From JAZGER01 sp036480335 (GTDB lineage Bacteria > Pseudomonadota > Gammaproteobacteria > DSM-19610): a stretch of DNA of 64,000 bases. The notes beneath the pieces were generated by a model. The model was not told where the DNA came from and ran no database searches. It saw nothing but the letters and a program-made list of their open reading frames with translations. Shown piece after piece: positions 56,505 to 64,000 of the stretch. Location: the NCBI GenBank assembly GCA_036480335.1, contig JAZGGH010000037.1, positions 10,665 through 74,664 of the forward strand, written 5' to 3'. Position numbers and translations under genes: made by a program. Position 1 is the stretch's first letter. Every line of letters begins with the position of its first letter.

Positions 56505-58202
56505 CTAACTTCGAGACAATACCGCCTTACCGTTTTCGAGACGGTAGACTCGATCAGCAGCCTCCACCATAGCCGTCTGATGGGAAATTGCCAGCACAGT
56601 ATAGCTTGCTTTTAACTTCTCAACTGACTGGCGAATCGCCTCTTCACTGACCGGATCAAGGGCGCTAGTTGCTTCATCAAGTATCAGTAACTTTGGATGG
56701 TGCACCAGCGCTCTGGCAATCATGATGCGTTGCCGCTGACCACCAGACAGCTTACTGCCGCGCTCGCCAACGGTGCTTAGCATACCTTCTGGCATTTCCT
56801 TCACAAAGCTCCAGGCACCCGCAGATTTGAGCGCTTCTTCAGCGTCCTTATCTGATAGATCAGGGTCACCGAGTGTCACATTATTAATGACACTGTCATG
56901 TAACAACAATGTTTCCTGGGGTACATATCCGATCTTGCGGCGCCACTGAAGCGTATCAATCTGGTCAAATGAAACACCATCAATTGTTATCTGCCCGCTA
57001 TCTGGCACAATCAGGCCGATGATCATATCAACAATTGTTGTTTTACCTGAACCGGATGGCCCGGTGATAGTCGTCAAACTGTAAGCTGGAATTTCAAGCG
57101 ACACCCCTTGAAGCACAGGCTTTTCATCATAAGCAAAATCAATGCTTTTGAGTTCGATAGAACTCTTCAGGCCAATACTTTTTCCGGTAACAAGCGTCTC
57201 TTCATCACGTTCAGCTTCTTCAATGGTTCGTCTTATTGACCAGAAGGCGCTTTCAGCAATAGCCATTTTCTGATATTGCTTTTGCACTTTACCTAACTGA
57301 CTCAGCATATTCCCAAGTACAACAACAAGCACCATAACGGTGGAAAAAGGCATCTCAGCCTTTACCAGCGCAAAATACATACCGGCAGCGATAAAAATGG
57401 TAAACATTTCTTCCTGCCCAGCATTTAAAACAGCACTGCTAAACACCTGCTTTTTTAACGCCTTGTTGATATTCGTTGTTTCAATACTCAGGACCTTATC
57501 CGCCAGATGTTCCTTGCCCATCGCTTTCAGCGGTTTTACTGACGTGAGTATGTCGGTCAGTTGAGATATCAACGATGTATACAAAGTCGTTTGTTTTTTA
57601 CCTGCATGTCGCGCCCTGCGCACAAGAAAATGTGAAGCCCCGAGAATCAGGCTACCACCCAACAGCCCTATCAGGGTTGCTTTCCACGCCAACGCAAGTG
57701 CTACGCCAGCATAAATAAAAGCCTGGATGGCAAACGTAATCAGTGTTGCTCCATTAATAAACGCCTGTGCAGAACGATGCGCCTCAGAGGCAAGGCTGTT
57801 GGTAAATTTACCCACAGGCTGACGTATAAAATGCTCCCACTTACTGCGCAAGGTTGCTTTCAGTAACTGTAATCGCAGATCAGTAGAAACCTGCGCAGCG
57901 GTATACCCCACTTTTTTCTTTGCTACCAGTAGCAACAAACTTTTCAGCGTGATAAATATAACGATAATCACCAGCAGAGAACCTATCGTCGGCTCGATAC
58001 CGACTCCCAGTAAAAATTCATTGACTGCTTGCTCATACTTACCAGGTTCTTCATTACCTGTCTTGTCACCAATGGCAGAATTCAATAATGGCAAAATAGC
58101 CGACAGACCAATACCTTCTGCGATGCCAGCAAATAATAATGCGATTAGCATTATGCTACTCTGCAACGGGTAAGCACGAATAAAGTACATCATTAATCGC
58201 AT
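56505..58202 (-). CDS. ABC-type exporter (fused membrane and ATPase domains)
   Basis: 565 residues. Transmembrane domain (about 1-300, five to six helices) followed by an ATPase domain (about 335-560): Walker A GPSGSGKTT near 374, Q-loop GYVPQETLLLHD, signature LSGGQRQR near 477, Walker B LLILDEATSALD near 498 and H-loop SHQ near 533. Like MsbA, ProB or lipid exporters; the substrate is unknown. ATG 58202 is chosen because GGGGTG lies eight bases upstream and avoids overlap with lptG. Together with lptGF on the same strand it belongs to an envelope cluster. Confidence 0.88.
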   Translation of the reverse strand: MRLMMYFIRAYPLQSSIMLIALLFAGIAEGIGLSAILPLLNSAIGDKTGNEEPGKYEQAVNEFLLGVGIEPTIGSLLVIIVIFITLKSLLLLVAKKKVGYTAAQVSTDLRLQLLKATLRSKWEHFIRQPVGKFTNSLASEAHRSAQAFINGATLITFAIQAFIYAGVALALAWKATLIGLLGGSLILGASHFLVRRARHAGKKQTTLYTSLISQLTDILTSVKPLKAMGKEHLADKVLSIETTNINKALKKQVFSSAVLNAGQEEMFTIFIAAGMYFALVKAEMPFSTVMVLVVVLGNMLSQLGKVQKQYQKMAIAESAFWSIRRTIEEAERDEETLVTGKSIGLKSSIELKSIDFAYDEKPVLQGVSLEIPAYSLTTITGPSGSGKTTIVDMIIGLIVPDSGQITIDGVSFDQIDTLQWRRKIGYVPQETLLLHDSVINNVTLGDPDLSDKDAEEALKSAGAWSFVKEMPEGMLSTVGERGSKLSGGQRQRIMIARALVHHPKLLILDEATSALDPVSEEAIRQSVEKLKASYTVLAISHQTAMVEAADRVYRLENGKAVLSRS

Positions 58203-58236
58203 AAGCAGTTCACCCCGTAATAATTCTTTGTGTTCA

Positions 58237-59319
58237 TCATGATATTCTGCGAAACAGAAGCGTACTGGCAATGAGTATAATCACAACAGGAAACAAGGTA
58301 AGAACTGCAGGGTGGACAGCAATAATTGACCCGGCAGTATGAATAATTTGATTGCCTATATAAAACAATATTCCGATCAAAGCACCGATGCCTAACCGTT
58401 GCGCAAAATCATTATCTCGCTGGCTTGTTATATTCGCACCGATAGGCGTGGCAAGAATAATCATCGCCAGGGTAATCAATGGCAAGGTGATTTTCTTCCA
58501 GAAAGCCAGTTCTATTTTGTCACTCTTCTGATGGGTTTTGCGTAAATGCCGAGCATACTTATAGAGCGAGGTCGGAGACATGGCAGCTGTTGATAATGAT
58601 AACACAGGTAGTTCATCACGATTCCAGAATGGCCCCATATCAAGCCTTTCCAGAAACTCGGTTTCCAGACCATTGCCCCCCTGTTCTTTTGCAACAACGT
58701 TGATTAAACCCCATTCACGCGTCTGCTCGGTCGCTTGCTCAAGATCAGCCCGCTCAGCATGTGCCGCCAGGATCACACGACCATCTTCAGTAAATTCGTA
58801 ATACTGTATATCTGTAGGAATACGCCCATATTTCAGCCTGCCAACATGAAAAAACCGCCCCTGAGAATTTGACCATAAACCCTTGCCCCCGACACTGCCT
58901 CCTCCTCCAGAATGTGCTACAGCACGCTGCTCTTCTGCATATTGATATAAATGTGCTGTCACATACTCCGAGAGAAATAAAACGCTAATACTGAGTAAAA
59001 CACCAGGCAGGAGAATGGCAAGCAGGATACGCTTGTTTGAAGCACCCGCCGCACGAATGGCAATCAGTTCACTGTGCCTTGAAAGGCCAGCAAGCGCCAA
59101 CAGAGTCCCCAATAAACCGGCAACGGGCGCCAGCTCTAATGCTAACTGGGGTAATGTCTGGATAACAAACATGGCGGCATTGATCGTTTTATAGTTTTTA
59201 CCGACATGTTCAAGCTCCTGCACAAATTGTAACAGGCCAAATACTGAAACCAGCACAGCAAGCACTACCAGCCAGCCCCTGACTAATGTAGATGCAATAT
59301 ATCTGTCAAATGCATTCAT
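58237..59319 (-). CDS. lptG: LPS export permease LptG
   Basis: 360 residues of the LptF/LptG family: three N-terminal helices (about 10-120), a periplasmic jellyroll domain (about 135-260), and three C-terminal helices (about 275-355). Motifs LAPVAGLLGTLLALAGLSRHSELIAIRAAG near the second cytoplasmic loop are family hallmarks (that loop contacts LptB). It receives LPS from LptF/LptB for transport to the outer membrane. Starts one base after lptF. lptA, lptC and lptB are not in the window. Confidence 0.94.
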   Translation of the reverse strand: MNAFDRYIASTLVRGWLVVLAVLVSVFGLLQFVQELEHVGKNYKTINAAMFVIQTLPQLALELAPVAGLLGTLLALAGLSRHSELIAIRAAGASNKRILLAILLPGVLLSISVLFLSEYVTAHLYQYAEEQRAVAHSGGGGSVGGKGLWSNSQGRFFHVGRLKYGRIPTDIQYYEFTEDGRVILAAHAERADLEQATEQTREWGLINVVAKEQGGNGLETEFLERLDMGPFWNRDELPVLSLSTAAMSPTSLYKYARHLRKTHQKSDKIELAFWKKITLPLITLAMIILATPIGANITSQRDNDFAQRLGIGALIGILFYIGNQIIHTAGSIIAVHPAVLTLFPVVIILIASTLLFRRIS

Positions 59320-59320
59320 A

Positions 59321-60388
59321 TCAGGCAGCCTTCCGCTTTATATACGGCCACAGATATAACAGTAGAAAAATAATAAATGCGGCTACATATACCCACCATA
59401 AGCCCGGAAAAGCATTCACCTTACCCTGCTCCAGCCAGTTTCTGGCCATGCCAGCAAGATTAAAAAAAGCGATATACACTAATATCGCAATAATAAACTT
59501 CCAGTGGCGGCTTTGCCGTGGTGCACTGCGACTCAGTGGAACAGCCAGCATAGCAAGCAATAATGTGGCAAATGGCGTTGATAATCGCCATTGATATTCC
59601 GCAATTTCCTTAGGCTTTGCAGACAACCCAAGTTCTCGGGTTGGTGTCGCTTTACGGCGATAGGCGGCCACTTTTCTATCTTCCTGCAAACGTAATACCA
59701 GCGAACCAAACTTAAGAACAATATCATTTGAGCCCTTATTATCAAAAAGATAACTGTAGCCATTGCTGAATTCAATCACTCTTTGCTCACCCGAGTCAGT
59801 CGGTAATAAGCGGGCTTTCCGGGCATAAATCACTTTGGACTTATCTCCTTCACTACCATGCAAAAATACATTACCCAGCGATAAATTCTCGCTATCCACC
59901 TGTTTTGCGAAAAGCACATACTGATCATTATGCAAATCAATAAAACTTTCTGCTTCCACCTTGTCAAGGTTGAATTCTGAAGCGGCTTCAGACTCAAGAT
60001 CATATGTCTGCTTATAGGCCCAGGGCCTGCCATATATTGATATGACTGCAACAATGACAGCAACAAACACACCGAGCTTCATCACCGCTATTAATAATCG
60101 GTTATCACCAATACCTGCAGCGCGCAATGCAGCCACTTCACTGTCCCGGTGTAATCTGCCAAGCGCAGAAATAATCGAAAGATAGAGCGCTGTTGGCAGC
60201 AATACTTCCAGTGCAATCAGGGTATTGAGAAAGGTAAGCTTTGCAACCGTCGATGCCGGCACTAACCCTGCCGCCGCATCAGCCAGCTTTATTGCTGTAC
60301 TGTACCCAGTAAAAATTAGCACTAGTAAGCCGAGACCCAGCAACATTGGCCTGGCAATTTCAAGAATAATATATCGGTCTAGTATCAA
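59321..60388 (-). CDS. lptF: LPS export permease LptF
   Basis: 355 residues. Same six-helix architecture as LptG with a periplasmic beta domain (about 130-255). The coupling stretch LGRLHRDSEVAALRAAGIGDNRLL near 71-94 is diagnostic. Forms the LptB2FG inner-membrane complex with LptG. First gene of the minus-strand lptF-lptG-ABC unit. The 60389-60620 gap with a 19-bp hairpin is upstream. Confidence 0.95.
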   Translation of the reverse strand: MILDRYIILEIARPMLLGLGLLVLIFTGYSTAIKLADAAAGLVPASTVAKLTFLNTLIALEVLLPTALYLSIISALGRLHRDSEVAALRAAGIGDNRLLIAVMKLGVFVAVIVAVISIYGRPWAYKQTYDLESEAASEFNLDKVEAESFIDLHNDQYVLFAKQVDSENLSLGNVFLHGSEGDKSKVIYARKARLLPTDSGEQRVIEFSNGYSYLFDNKGSNDIVLKFGSLVLRLQEDRKVAAYRRKATPTRELGLSAKPKEIAEYQWRLSTPFATLLLAMLAVPLSRSAPRQSRHWKFIIAILVYIAFFNLAGMARNWLEQGKVNAFPGLWWVYVAAFIIFLLLYLWPYIKRKAA

Positions 60389-60436
60389 AGTGATTGCTTC
60401 TTACAAGTATGAAAAGTGCCTCAGCGTAATTATACA

Positions 60437-60478
60437 CATGGGTACCTCTATTAATTCAGATTAATAGAGGTACCCATG
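60437..60478. repeat. 19-bp perfect inverted repeat with TCAG tetraloop
   Basis: CATGGGTACCTCTATTAAT (60437-60455), TCAG (60456-60459), then its exact complement (60460-60478). It sits 49 bp upstream of lptF and 143 bp upstream of the ELM1-like gene. A related CCTCTATTAAT core recurs at 61735. It may be a regulatory operator or a small mobile or REP-type element; no coding capacity. Confidence 0.7.
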
Positions 60479-60620
60479 AAATACTAGACAAATGCTAGAA
60501 TAGTACTAGCGGATTAAAGTAGGCTTGAAAATCAGGGTTGTATATACTGTGTAGCTATATTAAGGAACGGGGTCTGGAAGAATCAACACGTCGACAACAA
60601 AAAAAACACCCGTCATATGG

Positions 60621-61676
60621 GTGCTATCTGGACATAAAGCAGGTGATACCTCGCAGATGATAGCCCTGGCTGACAGCCTTGGCTGGAAATACTCCATCAA
60701 ACGTTTAATCTATCGCTCAAGTGAATTATTTACCTCTGTTTTCCTTGGCCCCTCGTTATCCGGCATCCACAAAAAACATTCAAGCTCACTGCAAACTCCC
60801 TGGCCCGACCTCATCATAACAGCCGGTCGCAGAAATGAACCGGTTGCCCGCTGGATAAAACAACAGACAAACAACAGGGCAAAAATAGCCCATCTGGGAC
60901 GACCATGGGCACCACTAGATAATTACGATTTAATCATCACGACGCCACAATATACGCTTCCGGAAAGAAACAACATACTCCATCTATCCCTGCCCCTGCA
61001 TTCCGTGACAAAAGATAAACTGGCGCAATGGCGAGACGAATGGCCGCAGAAGCTGCCAGCGCTACCGCGCCCCTGGTGGATCGTTTTACTGGGAGGAAAT
61101 AGCGGACCCTACGTGTTCCTTGAAAGCAAGGGAAAACAACTCGGAGAATGGGTCAATCAACAGGCGAAAAAGACGCAGGGCTCCGTGCTCGTCTCAGACA
61201 GCGCAAGAACCCCAATTGAAACCTATTCCGCCTTTCTGGACCAACTAACCGTACCCAACTACGATTATCACTGGCAACCTGATTCAAACGAAAATCCCTA
61301 TCAGGGATATCTGGCACTTGCTGATCACCTGATCGTTACCGGCGAAAGCATGTCAATGCTGACAGAAGCAGCTGCCACTGAAACCCCTCTTTACCTGTTT
61401 GATCTTGCCGATTGCCCTCAATACATGCCGATAGACAGGAAGCCTTGCCGCCCCTGGTGGTCACTGTTGCATAACTATCGCTACAAACCCCTGACACACC
61501 GCCTGTCTACACAATTTGCACCAGAACGGTTTCACCGTGATATTTCCAGAATTCAGACACGCCTGGTTGATTCCGGACGGGCCGTCTGGGTTGGGGAAGA
61601 ATTTTCAGGGGGTCAGTTACGACCCGAGAATAATCTGCAACTGGCTGCGAACCGTATCCGAGAAATGTTTTTCTGA
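60621..61676 (+). CDS. ELM1-like (mitochondrial fission ELM1 family) protein, copy 1
   Basis: 351 residues from GTG 60621. The ELM1 fold starts LSGHKAGDTSQMIALADSLGW, later DLIITAGRRNEP near 63, LLGGNSGPY near 155 and a C-terminal VTGESMSMLTEAAATETPLYLF. The bacterial family is linked to glycosyltransferase-like folds, with function unsettled. The upstream in-frame codons (from ATC 60582, giving TPVIWVLSGHK) look like the first beta-strand, but no ATG, GTG or TTG lies there before the stop at 60561, so a non-canonical start is possible. A partial paralogue is at the right window edge. Confidence 0.8.
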   Translation: MLSGHKAGDTSQMIALADSLGWKYSIKRLIYRSSELFTSVFLGPSLSGIHKKHSSSLQTPWPDLIITAGRRNEPVARWIKQQTNNRAKIAHLGRPWAPLDNYDLIITTPQYTLPERNNILHLSLPLHSVTKDKLAQWRDEWPQKLPALPRPWWIVLLGGNSGPYVFLESKGKQLGEWVNQQAKKTQGSVLVSDSARTPIETYSAFLDQLTVPNYDYHWQPDSNENPYQGYLALADHLIVTGESMSMLTEAAATETPLYLFDLADCPQYMPIDRKPCRPWWSLLHNYRYKPLTHRLSTQFAPERFHRDISRIQTRLVDSGRAVWVGEEFSGGQLRPENNLQLAANRIREMFF

Positions 61677-61798
61677 AAAACAATAACAGACATGAAATCC
61701 TGTTAAAAATAACGTGTTTTGTATACTGTAGGATGCCTCTATTAATCACTATAATATAGTATTATTATTGTTGGTCAATTATGTCTCCCACCTGGTAA

Positions 61799-62980
61799 AT
61801 GTCAATGAAAATAAAAATAAAAATAAAAATAAGAAAATTAATTCACGTGTATTTTCAGCTATATTTACTACTATGGGGAATAACCGTACACGCCGCACTC
61901 CCTCAGCCCATTCTGCAATATAACTTTGATGAAAATATTGTGACAACCAGCTATCCCTGCGGCCAACCTGATTACAATGCAAGAACAGCAGCACTATTAA
62001 TAGTATGGGAAGACTGTAATACAGGGCTTTGGCATTTACGCGCAACAGCAGGAGGCGATTTTGCTCATTATACTGGCAGCATAATTTCAAACAAACCTTT
62101 TAGCCTTGTTCGTGGCATTAGCATAGAAAGGCACGATAATATCAATACGAGCAATCCCAATCGCATTGATTTTTCATTAAAAACGTGGGGCGGCGGACAA
62201 GATGGAATAATGTTTTCTTTCCCTCAAGATACAGAAGTCACTCTTGAGTTAACAGATACCTCTAATGTCAGTATTGGCAAAAATCTCGAAAACATCAAAA
62301 CGCCAGTCTCCATCGCTGGTGGAAGCACCACGCCCCCTGCTATGACAAACATCATTATCGACAGTAGCGGAAAAAATCTGCATGCGGTGCTCTCCGAATC
62401 TGATAATCATGGCATGCCTACATCTGTATCTGGACATACTGGATCGGCAATGCACTTCAACAGATCTGCACTGATTAATGTGGGTGATCATAACAAACTT
62501 GATCTGGCTGAGTTTACAATAACCGCATGGGTTAAATACCAACACTACTCTGGTGATGGTCGCCAGGAAATTCTGGAAAAAGCAGATTCCTACTGGATGA
62601 ATATCAGACAGGACACCCATCGCATCCGTGTTGGTGGGATTTTTGGCGCCTGCAATGGTACAGAAAGGCAATGGATATTCGTTGATAGTGTAAACTCTGT
62701 ACCAGAAAACACCTGGACTCATACTGTCGCTAGCTATAATGGCTCTTTTTTGCGCGTATACATCAACGGGCAACTCGAAGGCCAGGTAGCCGTTTCCAAA
62801 CCACTATGTGACAACGACCAGCCACTGATTATCGGCGCCAAATATTTGTTACAAACACTGGATAACGAGGAGAGAAACCTGGACCCACCTGAAGCATTTT
62901 TTAATGGGTCAATCGATTCTGTACATATCTTTGACCGTGCACTCTCAGGTACTGAAATTTGGGAAGCGATGAATCAATAA
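61799..62980 (+). CDS. exported LamG/concanavalin-like lectin protein
   Basis: 393 residues (or two fewer from ATG 61805). A hexanucleotide repeat encodes KIKIKIKI in the basic n-region of the signal peptide (LIHVYFQLYLLLWGITVHA). A middle beta-rich region (40-190) has the FSFPQDTEVTLELTD pattern, then a C-terminal LamG/Laminin-G-like jellyroll domain (about 215-390) with HFNRSALINVGDHNKLDLAEFTITAW and PLIIGAKYLL, ending in FNGSIDSVHIFDRALS. Such domains bind carbohydrate or proteins at the cell surface. Four cysteines could form disulfides. The neighbour is an outer-membrane protein. Confidence 0.82.
   Translation: MSMKIKIKIKIRKLIHVYFQLYLLLWGITVHAALPQPILQYNFDENIVTTSYPCGQPDYNARTAALLIVWEDCNTGLWHLRATAGGDFAHYTGSIISNKPFSLVRGISIERHDNINTSNPNRIDFSLKTWGGGQDGIMFSFPQDTEVTLELTDTSNVSIGKNLENIKTPVSIAGGSTTPPAMTNIIIDSSGKNLHAVLSESDNHGMPTSVSGHTGSAMHFNRSALINVGDHNKLDLAEFTITAWVKYQHYSGDGRQEILEKADSYWMNIRQDTHRIRVGGIFGACNGTERQWIFVDSVNSVPENTWTHTVASYNGSFLRVYINGQLEGQVAVSKPLCDNDQPLIIGAKYLLQTLDNEERNLDPPEAFFNGSIDSVHIFDRALSGTEIWEAMNQ
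61808..61831 (+). repeat. AAAATA hexanucleotide repeat, four copies
   Basis: Four perfect copies right after ATG 61805, read as Lys-Ile pairs. Changes in copy number would keep the frame but alter the charge and length of the signal-peptide n-region. Confidence 0.75.
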
Positions 62981-63002
62981 ATTTTCCGCTTTAGCAAACA
63001 AC

Positions 63003-63033
63003 GTCAGGTCTTGCAACACGAGCAAGACCTGAC
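63003..63033. terminator. perfect 12-bp hairpin between convergent LamG and outer-membrane genes
   Basis: GTCAGGTCTTGC, loop AACACGA, GCAAGACCTGAC. It lies 22 bases after the LamG stop and 18 bases from the stop of the gene at 63051, so it can close both transcripts. No clear T-run follows on the plus strand; a weak GTTGTTT follows on the minus strand. Two direct repeats CCCACCTAAAA (63035-63056) lie beside it. Confidence 0.6.
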
Positions 63034-63050
63034 ACCCACCTAAAACCCAC

Positions 63051-63776
63051 CTAAAACCGAAAACCAACCTTCAAGCCAAAGCTTTTCGTACCCCCGGTAA
63101 TATCACCTTCCAGCGTAAAATTGACACCCAGATTGATATTCACACCGGCAAATATCTTGTTCATATCGATACTCTCTTTATCAAGAGGACTGTTATCAAC
63201 TTCACTCTCGGTCCGTATGCGACCAATTCCACCATAGGGTGTGAATATAGCGAAGCCTTTCGACACTGTCACTTCAATACCCATGTTTTGTAGATCAAAA
63301 TCATCAACGCCTTCCAGCCGACTGTATGTCAGGCGTGCAGACACTGCGGGTATCGCCACATTCCCTTCAATAAAAGCATAGCGAACTTCACCCCCCCAGA
63401 GCTTAATATCGGTACCTGAAGCGCCAGCATAGAAAGCACCTACATCTATATTAAACGGCAAGCCTTTGTGCACATGAATTTTTGGCAGGGGTAGATAATC
63501 AAGATCCCAATCGCCATTACTGGCGGCATCGAACAAATCATTATCCAGATTGGTTGCTGTCAGCTCAAAGCCCAGATCAAAACCTGTTATACCCAATGGC
63601 TCAGCAGGTGTCAGTGCTTTATAACTTGTCGCAGCACCCAGAATTTCAGAGATATCGCGAAATTGATCCTGCGCAAGATTTCTCAAGTCATCCAGATCAT
63701 TGTTAGCATTTACCCCAGCTGACACAGAGGCCAAAGTTGCACACAAAAGTATTTTTGATATTTTCTTCATCGTCAT
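63051..63776 (-). CDS. small outer-membrane beta-barrel protein
   Basis: 241 residues. Signal peptide (LLCATLASVSAGVNA) then beta-strand-rich sequence with alternating hydrophobic residues and the barrel ending VGFRF, with a terminal Phe. Family not identified with certainty. AAGGA lies six bases before the ATG. The ATG overlaps the stop of the ELM1-like copy 2 by 4 nt, so the two are translationally coupled. This ties an ELM1-like protein to an outer-membrane protein. Confidence 0.72.
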   Translation of the reverse strand: MTMKKISKILLCATLASVSAGVNANNDLDDLRNLAQDQFRDISEILGAATSYKALTPAEPLGITGFDLGFELTATNLDNDLFDAASNGDWDLDYLPLPKIHVHKGLPFNIDVGAFYAGASGTDIKLWGGEVRYAFIEGNVAIPAVSARLTYSRLEGVDDFDLQNMGIEVTVSKGFAIFTPYGGIGRIRTESEVDNSPLDKESIDMNKIFAGVNINLGVNFTLEGDITGGTKSFGLKVGFRF

Positions 63777-64000
63777 GTCCCATCCTTATCTAATCGAAGT
63801 TTCTCTGAAAACAGGCTATATACAGCCTGCCTTGCACTTTCAATATCTTCAAGCGGTTGAATCTGTTTTGCTGCAAAGTTATCGCCTAACCAGACAGCAC
63901 GTCCTTCAGCAAGCAAACTATCATGCACCAGCCGAATATCCCGACTGAGACGCTGTGGCCCCAGTGCCATCATCAGCCGATATGATAGTCCAGACAGGTG
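63773..64000 (-). CDS. ELM1-like protein, copy 2, truncated at the window edge
   Basis: Only the last 75 residues are present: the frame is open to base 64000 and ends at TGA 63773-63775. The sequence QRLSRDIRLVHDSLLAEGR and AVWLGDNFAAKQIQPLEDI matches the C-terminus of the 60621 gene (RFHRDISRIQTRLVDSGR, AVWVGEEFSGGQLRPENNL) in order and spacing. The two genes are paralogues. It overlaps the downstream outer-membrane gene by 4 nt. Confidence 0.78.
   Translation of the reverse strand, partial: HLSGLSYRLMMALGPQRLSRDIRLVHDSLLAEGRAVWLGDNFAAKQIQPLEDIESARQAVYSLFSEKLRLDKDGT

Overview
The window looks like chromosome from a free-living or marine sulfur-oxidising gammaproteobacterium. The main evidence is an aprMBA operon (dissimilatory APS reductase with its membrane anchor, the arrangement typical of sulfur oxidisers). 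Supporting it are gammaproteobacterial housekeeping genes: lptFG, nhaB, metR/metE, a pdhR-like regulator beside aceEF-lpd, and pgpA-thiL. The DNA is of moderate GC by eye. There are no phage genes, no complete insertion sequences and no CRISPR array. The only mobile-looking DNA is one 147-bp MITE-like palindrome.

Layout. 1-7 kb: the end of dxs, queD, folE2, an unlisted 40-codon membrane peptide, pgpA/thiL/CBS on the minus strand, a short-chain dehydrogenase, and an orphan Wzz-like/BY-kinase-like pair. 7-11 kb: the MITE-like repeat, a REC-REC-GGDEF regulator and a heavily frameshifted propeller/di-haem pseudogene. 11-17 kb: two ECF sigma genes. The second has a ZAS anti-sigma gene and lies divergent to a superoxide reductase-like/cytochrome c4-like/cupredoxin operon. 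17-25 kb: metR<>metE, desaturase, DUF302, ispG, mscS and a glycine-zipper lipoprotein. 25-28 kb: DUF4279, and a TPR/SlyD/unknown operon flanked by inverted copies of a CTCTCCCAGAGGG repeat. 28-33.5 kb: aprMBA and molybdenum cofactor genes. 33.6-40.4 kb: GntR regulator and the pyruvate dehydrogenase complex. 40-44 kb: tiny peptide, ankyrin lipoprotein, rhodanese, nhaB, methyltransferase-like protein. 44-54 kb: hybrid histidine kinase, a 1875-aa GMC oxidoreductase/alpha-beta hydrolase/PhoD fusion, a NarL-type regulator, a FadL-type channel and tRNA-Arg(ACG). 54-64 kb: envelope genes (coiled-coil OmpA protein, ABC exporter, lptG/lptF), then two ELM1-like genes around a LamG-type lectin and a beta-barrel protein.

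Two modules stand out as possible undescribed systems. The first is the ECF/anti-sigma pair at 13.8-15.1 kb with the Tat-exported superoxide reductase-like protein, cytochrome c and cupredoxin at 15.3-16.8 kb. Both transcription units carry the same GGAATAAA-N15-GTT element, pointing to one self-controlled regulon for periplasmic oxidant defence. The second is the giant three-enzyme fusion at 46.0-51.7 kb. It overlaps a hybrid kinase gene, converges on a NarL regulator through a palindrome that holds both stop codons, and lies next to a FadL-type hydrophobic-compound channel. It could take up, oxidise and hydrolyse a sterol-like or lipid substrate under two-component control. The functions of both modules are inferred; the gene content and the DNA signals are seen directly.
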